A DNA stretch of 64,000 nucleotides from Ophiodon elongatus (Eukaryota > Chordata > Actinopteri > Perciformes > Hexagrammidae), in assembly GCA_016806645.1 (NCBI GenBank), contig JACSYO010002174.1, positions 724,501-788,500 on the forward strand, in the 5' to 3' direction. Positions 42,854 through 53,520 of the stretch are shown here, one piece after another (the stretch's first letter is position 1; each line of letters begins with the position of its first letter). The notes beneath the pieces were generated by a model. The model had not been told where the DNA came from and ran no database searches. It saw nothing but the letters and a program-made list of their open reading frames with translations. The position numbers were made by a program, and so were the translations under genes.

Positions 42854-43131
42854 TCTTTAAGAATAACTGAAGAAAAGTGTTAGCAATTTCTGTACAATTG
42901 TTTCATCATTTTCCCTTGGATTTGCTGAAAACCTTGAATGATCAACAGGGCTGAGAATTGTTACGCTGCCGCATAGTGCACTTTTAACCTAAAAACAATA
43001 TGATTAGTCCACAGGCATCCGTCCGTTTCCTTTGAATGTATTCCAAGAAGTTCCTTAAGCCTTACTGTTGACTCCAGTTTCATTTTTCATTGGCTCCTCC
43101 TCTCATTCCCAGTTCAAAAAAAAGAGGCACA

Positions 43132-44412
43132 TTAGAAATACTGCCATTTTCCAAGGACTGTGTCTTTGATTGCATCGACAAACTGGACAGGCACCCAGTA
43201 GACCCAATATTGAGACGCTTCTGTGGGACCCAACTGAAAAGCCTACAGAGGTGGGAAGGAGAACGGCAAGCACGTCAAGTGGCTTTACAAAATGTTCACA
43301 TATTAACAAACACTTTTAACACAAAAAAACGGATTTAGATGCAAATCAAAATGACATCTGTACATTTGAAATGAGATTTAAATATCTAAAATAGGGTAAT
43401 CTGGAATGCATATAATTGAAGCATAATGCTTTTAAATAAATCAACATTCAAAGACCTGAGTTTTATGTCAAACTGCCTCTCAATTAAAGGCAGATTCCTT
43501 TACAGTACATTACAGCCCACTTAATCCCTCCAACAGAAAAAATAATGAATGATTACGCAATACCTCCTTTTTAACCTCAAACGTTTAAGTAAACCGGGTG
43601 GATCACTAATATCAACGACGGCTTGGTATTTTAGGGGGAAAGCTTTCTGCTCACTGGCATTTTAAATCCCTCATCTCCTCGTCCATCTCCTCCTCATACA
43701 TCATCGACTCCTCAGTGATGCAGGAACCTGCTTTCACCGAGCGGCTGACATCACATTTCATTCTTGTGCCGAAACATTACACAAACACAAAGCAGTGTCA
43801 TTGCAATTCCCCTATTCTGCACTTTGATTATCATTCTCGTGTCCATTCTGAGATCCATATCACGTACAGGAATAAACGGCCACGTTTCCTTGGCTACACT
43901 CGGTCCGATACACAGGAAACCGAAACAAGGAAGCAAGCAAATCTGGGAATTACCTAAAAAGGTCACTCATGCAGTGGCCTAGACGTTTATAATCAGCATT
44001 ATTGCTTTAATCCACTTGTGGCCGACTGCCAGGAAATTCACTGCATTATGTTGTCAATTTGTACTACCTTTAAATTCATCACATCACTTTTCTTCTTTAC
44101 TTCCCATTAATCAAAACATCACGGTCTAAAACACATCAGCTATTCAGCTGACAGAATTTACCGCATCCTCCTAAAATGTATATATTCTCTACATTAATAC
44201 CGCGCTGACATTCTGTTTCGTTGAGATCTTGATCTCCATCAGCCCACCCGATTCAATTAAGTTACTTGTTCTGGGATTTCCGCCTTTTTCTGACAGAGAA
44301 GAACACAAGTGCCTTCAGACCGAAAGGTTAATCTAGAGAAAGCGCTGACATTTCCCGCTCCGCTGCAGCGCCCCGAACCAGCAACCGACGACCTCCGTCA
44401 CTCTGACACACA

Positions 44413-44455
<43 letters not shown>

Positions 44456-47400
44456 CCGAGACTCGCGTCCGCCTCGGAGCGTTTGACGTTACAGCTTTTC
44501 ATCAAACAGACACCCGGTGAGCAGGCACGGCGCCGGGAGTTCAGTTTTGGACGGGCCAAAAAAATGATTTGGTTTGGCTCTTTTAATTACAGAAGTTAAT
44601 ACTCTTTTCCTTCGTTTGGCGGTTTCAAGCTTGAAATCTCGCTCCAAAAGGAATGACCGATGTCGTGCTGGAAGACGAGTAGCGCGTCTGGTTGATTGTG
44701 ACACTTTTAAAATCTTTTTCCTAAAACAATCTCAATGCTAAGATAGCTCATCATTTACCCACGACAGTTTGTGTTTCTTACAAGCGGTACACACGTGTAT
44801 CTCGCTCAAATTAAATATAGTATCCTACTGCCGCTATCAGGTTTGGTTTTTCCTGTGGATTGTGTAGAACAATACATCCGTTCATTTAAAACGCTCCCAT
44901 TTTTAGAAGCCTGTGTCCTTATTTTTCTGAGCGCCGCCGTCTTTTCCCCCTTGTTCCCAATGAGAGAGCGTCTGGGGAACTGAGCCGGGGGAAACAGTGC
45001 TGCACCCAACGCCTCTTTCTCTCTGAGCACTCTGCCTTTTCTGTTGTGAAGTGCTTCGAGTTGAAAATCTCTGAACTTTTCAGAAAAGGGTCACTTTAGA
45101 AAATGGAGGAGAAGCTTGCTGTGGCCGCGTCCGTCTATCCTGAGCTTTATATGTCAGACAAACACTTATGTAAAAGAGACCGCAGCAGATCGGGCGGGCG
45201 GACGCTGAATGCTCCTGGTGAGCGTCGTGCTTTTATCGCCTCGTCTCCAACACATCGTCCTCCTCGCTCTAACGTCACGGCTGTCAGCCATCCATACAGA
45301 GTATGAAGCAGGCATCCACCCATCACCGCTCGGCACTCGTGGTGCAAAAAAGAAAAAGAAAAAGCAAAAGGGGCGATGCTAGTCTATCATACAACAGTGG
45401 TTAGAGTGATGATATGTTTTTCAGATACTGTTGTCGTGGAAACATAAAACTAAACCCTGGGATGAAGCACTCTTGGGCGCCATGCGTGCACTTTTCTGCC
45501 AGAAAAAGAGGCGATATGGGCACCGACCCTCATTCTATTTAAGGGAAGGCCATCTTGTTTGAATGATCTGGCTCGATCATCAAGTTGGTTGCAGGGAGAG
45601 GGAGACCGACTGCTCCTGGGTCAGCTGGACTTACTTTTAACGAGAGAGGCAGCGGCGCACTGCGGAGACTCCACACATGATAGAAGCGGAACAAATATGC
45701 TGTCTTTAAATGTTTTAGAAAGAAAAACTGGTTGTTTTTTGTGTCTTGTGTCTGTTGTGTATTTAAAAGTTAATGAGGAAGAATAAAACACGCCAAGTCA
45801 TTTAGAATGGGCCAGCTGTACAGGTGGGCGGGCCCAGGCTCATAAGACCCGCCCACAACACCTGACATGTAGGAAGCAGCGAGAACTCTTACCATCATGT
45901 GATAGTCCTCGTGTTCTTCGATGGGTTCAGACAATACGTTTTTAATGGAGCCCATTGGGACTTTCTCCGTTCTCTCTGTGGAGATGAACACACACAAAAC
46001 ATGAAGGCATTTAAGTCATCAGCATCTTTGTGTTAAAGTGAATTTAGCAAAAATGAGGCCAGTTGTAATCTCACCCTTTGTTCCGATCCACAACTGGTCC
46101 TGCTCCAGTTTGAATGTGAGTCTAACTTTTCCTCCGGACTTGTTGAACATTCCGGATAAAGGCACTGTTGGTAATCGTTCCTGTGAGCAGGGAGAGACGG
46201 TTAGTCGTTGTGTCTGGTACTGAAACCAGAGTCAACCTGAACTGCTGTGGCTGTCGATACAAGACAAACAAAAACAGGGACCGCCCTCCTTCCATCTCCT
46301 CTCACCTTTGTTCCTTTAACAGATGCCATTATGTCATCTGGTTTACCTTTGTCCAAAACTTTCCTGTGTTGCTGAAATAACAGTGTCGGTTTAGTAACAC
46401 AAAACTCCAGAAATATTTGACTCCATTCAGCAGAAATGCCATTCATCTTACCTTTTGCCTGCATAAAGGCTCTTTCTTGTCTTCTTCAGCTTTGACTTCC
46501 TGCTGGACGACCTCTTTGGGTGTATTCACAGCTAATACATCATTTATTGTAGATCCTACCACCATAATTTTTGCACCGTTTGTTATCTTTATTTCACGTA
46601 GCGTCTTGTCCTCTGGAAGCAATCCTTTGTACATCACTTTCTGCATTGCAGGTGGAAGACCTAGGAAGACATCAGAGAGCATGTCATGCCTTTTAAACTG
46701 GATGAATCCCTCCAAACAGCCACGATAACGTTTGGTTGAAGGGGAGCTGCTGTGTTCTTACCAGTGAGGGAGTGGATCCTCTCTTTTAGTTGGGCTCCGG
46801 TGTTATCAACAGGAATTTTCAGATCATATTTATTCTTGTTCCAGATAATCTTCAAGTCCACCATCTCCTGCTCGCCGTCTGCGTCGTCCCCATTGCTAAT
46901 ACTAGAGTCCTGAGTTGTGGCGTCTCCTACGTCTGCTGCATCTGTGTGAGACGTAGTTTCTGTGTCACCTTTTTCAGCGTCCTCGCCGAGTTGTTCTGCT
47001 TCTTTTGGCTTGGCCTCAGTTTCCATTATGACTTCTTCACTTCCTGGAAGAGTAGGACAACATTGATTTGGGATCTATTCAGTGAAGTTCAGTGCAAAGT
47101 TGTCAGTTCTCTGAATAGTAGATCAGGCATTTTCACACATAGATGAAATATATTCAGAAACACACATCAGTAATAGTATTGTTGACTATCTCACAGAGAT
47201 AGTCAACAATTACATTCATACAGTGTACAGTACATGCAGTCTACAAAACACCGAATCCTAGCTGCTGTTCTTTTTTAGTAACAAGAAAATACAGCCAAAT
47301 GAAGCCAAGTTTCACTTTAGTTTTTGAGACTGAATTGAAAGGAAAAATGAAATTAAACTATTACTATTTGTTATTTATTGTCTATTGGTACTCATAGTGC

Positions 47401-48542
47401 TTCCTGCAGTGTTTTATACTGGAGATGGACCACCTTGTCGGAAAGAATACCCTCTTGCACTGACATAATGAACAAACTCTTTTAGGAGTTGCTGTGCTAT
47501 TTCACACAGGAAATGACATATATTTAATGAATGCGGCTAACAAACAAAAATACTAAATCGACCATGAGACGAAATGTGTCTGAACCTGGATGAATAATCA
47601 AAAATAATAATAAAAGATCTGGGTGGAAACCAAGCTATCCTATTGTTTTCAATCACATTGCACTCAAGTCATACTGTCCACATCAACATTTATTTTCATT
47701 ATATCATATTTAGCTTACTTTACACATGACGTGTCCCATTGTAGTCTTAATAAACAGTGGGTAAGCTATTAATAACTAGTTTATTTATAGTTATCATGGT
47801 TCTCTTTCGAAGTAAAAAAAAATCAGCATATGTGTTTCATAACTATTTCCAAATTGTTCCACAGAATAAGTAGCTCTAGTGTGTGAATGTACGCAATTAA
47901 AAGTGCGTACGTGCTTATTTAAGTCTAGTTTCGCTTTTTACCCCCCCCCCTCTCTCTCTCGTAGTTTTTCTAGCTCTTTCCATCGCAGTTTTCTTCTCAT
48001 CTTAGCATCATTTCCAACTTGTCGTGTGAAAGAAGAGATGAAAGCGAGCCCTCCTCCTGCCCACAGACGGACCCGCTCCTGGCCGGAGACGTTACTAGAC
48101 GTTACCAGCCTCCTCGCTCCTTAGTGGCCTTACTGGTCACTAAACTGGTAACGTGAGCGTAACAAACTGTTTGTTGCTACTCCGTCGTTACCGTCCCCAA
48201 ACACAAACATATTTAGTGAGCGTCCTGAACCCCGACAGTTAACCAGTTCAACCCCCAACACGAGTCAAACCTCCCCCGACATTAACTTTGCTCCTCCACG
48301 AATCCAGATAAATGTGACTGCTGTTAGCGAGCGTTAACGTTAGCTAGCTGCAGCCCTGGAGAACATTTAAAGAATAACGTCCCGGAGAGACGCACGTTTA
48401 CGTTACACGACATTAACAGTGTCGTGTCTCAACATGCCCATTACTAACACACGTTATTCCATAAACAATGTTCACACTCAATGTAAAGATATGAAGGAAA
48501 TGCTGCTGTATTTTCTCGATACCCACCAGCCTGGGTCGCCAT
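43132..48542 (-). CDS. ubfd1: Ubiquitin domain-containing protein UBFD1, complete
   Basis: Ubiquitin-like-domain protein of poorly known function, reported to bind polyubiquitin and affect NF-kB signalling. Exons on the minus strand: 48542-48527, 47043-46762, 46660-46452, 46371-46306, 46180-46075, 45975-45893, 43242-43132. They sum to 873 nt, 290 aa (human 309). The N-terminal 65 residues are acidic and low-complexity. The ubiquitin-like domain runs about 66-140 (VDLKIIWNK, LPPAMQKVMYKGLLPEDKTL, GAKIMVVGSTINDVLAVNTP). Then come EPLCRQKQHRKVLDKGKP, VRLTFKLEQDQLWIGTKERT and the conserved tail EASQYWVYWVPVQF to KWQYF. The first exon codes only 16 nt. The final exon lies 2.65 kb from the previous one and is in phase. 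An AATAAA is at 42848-42853. The gene is head-to-head with the transporter gene, 5 kb apart. Confidence 0.96.
44398..44453. repeat. (CA)n microsatellite
   Basis: About 24 CA units in ubfd1 intron 6. Confidence 0.95.
45103..45214 (+). other. Candidate first exon, MADF-like peptide
   Basis: An ATG at 45103 opens MEEKLAVAASVYPELYMSDK, followed within 40 codons by a possible donor, CTCCTG|GTGAGC. Start and spacing resemble fish MADF-domain proteins, which begin with a short helix and a PELY motif. The conserved tryptophan that should follow is absent in this exon. It lies in an intron of ubfd1 on the opposite strand, in CpG-containing DNA. No downstream exon was found, so it may be a pseudogene. 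Confidence 0.25.
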
Positions 48543-48798
48543 GATGATTGTGTACAATCTGTTGTACGTTGAAGCAAAGAGTACAGAGAGCGGGAGGATG
48601 TCTGTTATTCAAAAGGAAAAAACTCGACCGCAGCGAAAGTTGTGTTGAAACGCAGATTTCACGCGTGACAGCGCGTCAAACCGAGGAAAGAGCAATGCAT
48701 TATTTAAATGGCGTAACAGGTTTATCTATATTTACGGTTTTAACGTTTAAACATTGTGTGGTTTGAGTTAGCCGGTGGACAGGACGAGAGAATGAAAA

Positions 48799-48809
48799 TG
48801 CGCATGCGC
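48799..48809. promoter_or_regulatory. ubfd1: NRF1-type palindrome upstream of ubfd1
   Basis: TGCGCATGCGC matches the NRF1 consensus. It lies about 257 bases upstream of the ubfd1 initiator, in a moderately CpG-rich region. NRF1 sites are common in housekeeping promoters; occupancy is inferred. Confidence 0.5.
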
Positions 48810-51744
48810 CTTCGAAAATAACTGCAAATAAAGTTGTATTTTGACAAAAGCGGTTTGATGGCAAATAATGTCTCGAGCTAGAGTAGTTCAATCAATTAAG
48901 CTGGTCGCAAAACAAATAATGTCACTGCATGATATAGAAACAAAGGCCTACGGGATTCTTTTACAAACACGGAAGTGACAGGTAGTGAGCCCTCTCGCTT
49001 TGCTGAGCGTCTTTGTTTTTGTGGCAGCAAACGCAGACAACGAGAGGTGGCACTTCACTCAATGGCCATTGGATACTATTTTTCTTCTTCCTTCGCATTG
49101 TATGACGTTTGGGGTTTCAAATTATGCATTATCGCCAACTATTGGAATCTATGAAACATCTCCAACTATGACGAAATAACTTTTAACCCCTGTCCCTCTC
49201 AAGCCTTGACACAACAACCTTTTTTGGTCCTGTGGTGATGGACATAGTAGAAATCCCTTCAACAACTTTTAAATTCATGAAGTCTATGCGCAATAATCAG
49301 ATAGCAAAATTGCTACCTCTTTTTGTATATACTTAATTGTTAAAATCATGAAATTGTGAGAGAAAAATGGGAGACATAGACCAAAAATTAGGATCTAATA
49401 TGCAGGTTGAACAATTTCAGCTTCATTAATTACTCTTATGACACGAGCTTCTCATCTCTTACACACTAACAACTTCCAAGATGGATTTAGAACTCTCTGC
49501 TTTAAAATCAACTAATTTCACTCTTAATTTGGCTTTTCCTAATTGCTCTTAATTCGTGATCATAATCATCATTGTTTTATGATCGTCTTCATCATGTGGG
49601 AAATGCAGGCATGTGATTAATTACAATTTTAGAATGAGTTCTGAGCTGAAATTAATCCAATTAAAACACACTAAAAATTACATCATTGACTTAGATGTGG
49701 TTTTATTAATTTTGAAGAATTTTGTGTAAGAGTGAAATAGAAATAACGTTTCCTAACATTACACACACAGTAAACAATGAAAATCTTCTAGCAACACCAC
49801 TGTGGAGAAATACTGAGAAGAGTGAAAATGCATCAAATATACTTGAAGTATAAATAAAGGTCCTCTTAAAACAGAATGGCCCATTTCAAAATAATATATA
49901 TTTTATTAGCCTATTGCAAGGCGGTCATTATAATATATAGTGTGCGTGGGACAGAATCACTGACTCCACATGTAATATATACATTATTTTAATGTTGCAG
50001 CTGATGAAGGTGGGACTTTTTTTTTTTTTTTATTACTATATACCCTAGACATCAGTATGGAGAAAGGAGGCTTAGTTTTTTATGTTCACGAGGTGAGGCA
50101 ATTCTTTTTTGTGGAGATTCTTTTTTTTTCAAGTGCAAGAGGTTCCCTCCAGAGCCATTTTGGATGATTTTGTAAACAAGCATTGGGACTCAGTGATTGA
50201 ACTTTAAAATAATTTAAGTCATGCATGGAAGGATATGCCCCTTGAATGATAATTATACACCAATATGGAGTGGAGAGTGGTAAAGCTGTGGTCGACTATT
50301 GAATGCTTTCAGACCGGTGACTTCTTTGAAGTATTTGTTTCTATGGGTGTAACCTTATTGACGAGGGCTGCACTAGGGACACCTGAATTAGGGACAGAAA
50401 GCCAGTACAATCCAGCAACTTTTCAACTGAACTTCCCCTTAAACTTTGTCAAGTGGTGGATTTAAAGAGCGCAAAGGAACACAGGTCTGGTTGGTGGACG
50501 AGGAACCGGAGCGACGGTTTCTCCTCCTTGTGATACGTGCTCTGATTCAGGGCAGGTCGAGTTCACCTGCGTCCAGTTGACTCCATCAGCAGTGAGCCGG
50601 GCGCTCGCCCCAGAGCTCATCAGGGTCATGCGGACGTGGAAGACTTCAAATATCTGTTTTTTTCATCACCAGTTTTTTCACCAGTAATTTACTGTAAACA
50701 AAAAACAGTTCTCAACTGTGAATTTTACGGTTGAAAAAAAAATCATACCGTAATGTCTTATAATAATAAGTAATTTACCGTATATTACACAGATTTTTTT
50801 TACAGTGAACAATTAGCTCCAAATCAAGTAATTACGTTGCAGATCACTTGTAACAGTTAACATTTATAATAAAAAAAAAAGAAACTAAACTTAAAAATTG
50901 AATATATGGGAGTTATTTCGTAGCCCCTCACTACAACTACTCAATTACATAATTAATTAAGTCAGCAGGACTTTAATAATGACTTACAAGAACATGACTA
51001 TCTAGATTATATAGTATTGTAGTTTGTTTGATTAAAAGGATTATAGAAGAAATAGAAGACAACCATTATTCAAAAAGGACACGTTTTGTTTTTTTAAACA
51101 ACAAACCATATTGGAATGTGAATTCAAAAGAATTATTACAGTATATGCACAAAAGATGAAAACATGTTTATGAATTGTTCAATCATTTAGAAAAGAAGAC
51201 ATTCTTAGAAGTTGTCAGCCAGCATATGTTTGACAGAAGATACAGATTCTACAAAAGGTGTTTTGAAAGAGGACAGGTGTCAAACTTGAGGACAATTCAA
51301 ACATCAAATCCCCAGAGATTTGGGCCCCAAGAAAAATAAATTGGGTCCGAGGCGAGTTTGGAAAATACCGATTGAGGTGCTGGGGCTTGATGGTAATCCT
51401 GTGATTGGGTTTTCTGAGGTAATTTAGAGATGGGAGAGATACTTTAAAAGTATTTTTTCCCGGAGAGTAAAACTTCCGATTTTGATGAAAGGTATTATAA
51501 GGAAGTATGTTTCACAAAAAATGTAAAAGAGAGCCAAATACTAAAGGAGGGATATTGTGTAAGTTAATAAGGAATTGGCTAATTAGTTCAAATCGCTATC
51601 ACTAGAGCAAAACGGGTGAAAACAATATTAAAAATCACCCATTATTTTATATTTTGTGTGAATAATTCAATGTTTTGAATCTGCTAGAATTCCAACTTTT
51701 TGGTCTGTTATAAGCTCAATACTAAAACCCACAGTGTGGACACA
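48810..51744. other. Intergenic DNA between ubfd1 and the LINE relic
   Basis: AT-rich, with homopolymer runs near 50.0 kb and the MITE-like element at 50.7 kb. The right end may include decayed LINE sequence. No gene recognised. Confidence 0.5.
50680..50812. mobile_element. MITE-like element with ACTGTAAA terminal repeats
   Basis: The left end ATTTACTGTAAACAAAAA and the right end TTTTTTTTACAGTGAACAAT are imperfect inverted repeats around the core CACTGTAAA. The interior carries TTTACGG/ACCGTA words on both strands. Size, AT-richness and lack of coding fit a non-autonomous DNA transposon. Confidence 0.55.
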
Positions 51745-52735
51745 AGGATGCCAATAAATACAGAGGGATCAGCCTCATGAGCTCAGTCTTCAGTCTGTAT
51801 TATACTTAATGAGAGGATCATGCTGCATCTTCAGAGGGAAGGCCTCCTCGTTGAGGAGCAAAAAAAAATCAAGGTCATGTCTTGAGCATGTCTTTTATTG
51901 TCTACAATTACAACATATACAAATAAATCAACATGAATGTTTTATTTACCTTAATAAATCTTTTTACATGACTGATATAGAGATTTTAGTCTACAGCCTT
52001 ATTAAATATGGGGTATTAGGAGGATTCTATAGGGCTATACAGGCTCTCGACAATGATCCCACAGCTTGTGTAAGATTAAATGAGTATTACACCAACTGGT
52101 TCTCATCTTCATCAGGGGGGAAACAAGGTGAGGCTTTGTTCCCCACATTATTTGCAATTTATATTGATGATTTGGTTTAAGAAATGAAAGCTTTACATTG
52201 TGGAATGATTTAAGAGAAATTATGAGTATTATTTTGTATGCAGGTAACTGTTTTTTGTATCACTAAAGACAAACTGCAACAAATGCTCTCATACACTCAT
52301 ACAATGATGTTACAGGTTATAAAAAAAAGAAGAAGACTGAAATAATTCACTTGAGGATTTTTTCTTCTACATGTAGCACATAAAGTTGGCAATAGCTCGC
52401 TTTAGATGAACTTTCTTTCTATTTTGACGAACACATGGATTTCAGAAAAGGTGTCATGGTTGTTGCTGATTCAGCAAAAAGCGCCGTGGGAGGAATCATT
52501 GGTAAAAGTAAACACCTGAAGGATATGAGCTTTCAAACACAAGTTTCTGTGCTCGATTACTCTGCTGGAGTTTGGGGCCTTTGAAATACTTCTTTGTGGG
52601 AATCAGTGCAAAACACAAGATGTTTTATGGGCGTGCACAGATTTATATGCACCAGAGTTATCTATGGTGGAGGACGTGGGCTGGGATACGTGAGGCTCGC
52701 TGATAGATATGTATAACCCAGTTATGGACTTAATT
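51745..52735 (+). pseudogene. Broken LINE reverse transcriptase fragment
   Basis: Remnant of a non-LTR retrotransposon polymerase. Readable pieces: NKYRGISLMSSVF, SLIKYGVLGGFYRAIQAL, NDPTACVRLNEYYTNWF and KQGEALFPTLFAIYIDDLV (damaged SGVKQGDxLSPTLFAIYINDL). The YADD catalytic box is replaced by YAGN around 52240. After this, pieces such as ADSAKSAVGGIIGKSKHLKD and ELSMVEDVGWDT continue the 3' domain with several stops and shifts. Weak LINE-like sequence may extend left to about 51100. Confidence 0.8.
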
Positions 52736-52924
52736 ACTTAATATGTAGGAACTGTATACTGCACAGTAGTTTGGGAATTTTACCAAGGGATCAATACAGT
52801 CTTATACTAGATGAATGTCTAATACATCAATATTTGTTGATGATATTTTGCATTATCAATCTGAATCTGCAACTAAGGTATCATAATAAGAAGTAGTGTA
52901 ATTAAAAAAAAAAAAGTTTTTTAT

Positions 52925-52995
52925 TGTAGTGGAGTAGAAGTATGAAGTAGCAGAAAAGGTAAAGTACAAGTACCTCAAAAGTATACTTGAGTAAA
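52925..52995. repeat. Dispersed fish repeat (AGTACAAGTACCTCAAAA type)
   Basis: GTAGTGGAGTAGAAGTATGA, then AGTACAAGTACCTCAAAA and TATACTTGAGTAAAAGT, is a pattern I recognise as a common dispersed repeat in teleosts. The class is uncertain. Confidence 0.45.
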
Positions 52996-53080
52996 AGTAA
53001 GCTCAAACAACAGGATATTCCTCCAGGATACCTCTGGAAGGCAGCAACGCTATATCAGTGGAAATGACCGCAAATTATAC

Positions 53081-53119
53081 AAGAAGAAGAAGAAGAAGAA
53101 GAAGAAGGGGGGAGGGGGG

Positions 53120-53172
<53 letters not shown>

Positions 53173-53193
53173 GGAGAGGGGGGGAAAGGAAAA
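53081..53193. repeat. 113-nt pure purine tract: (GAA)n, G runs, (GA)n
   Basis: About nine GAA units, then G-rich DNA, then about 20 GA units and GGGGGG/AAAGG mixtures, with no pyrimidine at all. It ends 328 bases before the mfsd11-like start codon. Confidence 0.95.
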
Positions 53194-53520
53194 CACGGAC
53201 ATAGAAGTCATAGAAGGACAAGGAAGACCGCAAAAAAAAGGAAAAAAAATTGGCTGAAATTAAAGTCACAAGTTGTCATGCCTCTATCATAAGAGGCTGC
53301 TTATGATCGAGGGGAAGTGGCCTCCTAACAGGGCTGCATTGTTGCTCCCCGTGTCCCATAATACTCTGCACACTGTTACTAAACAGCAAAGTCAACTTTA
53401 GTCGCGCGACTTTGTTCAGATGGATTGCTCCGCGTCTCCGCTGTGGTGCCGATGAGTCGCCAGCACCGCGGTACCAGTGGGTCGAGGGTGTGTTCTTGCT
53501 GGGACCAGTAACAACTCACC

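Noticed and set aside
43715..43982. Overlapping open frames on both strands in ubfd1 intron 6
   Set aside because: No start, splice or domain evidence.
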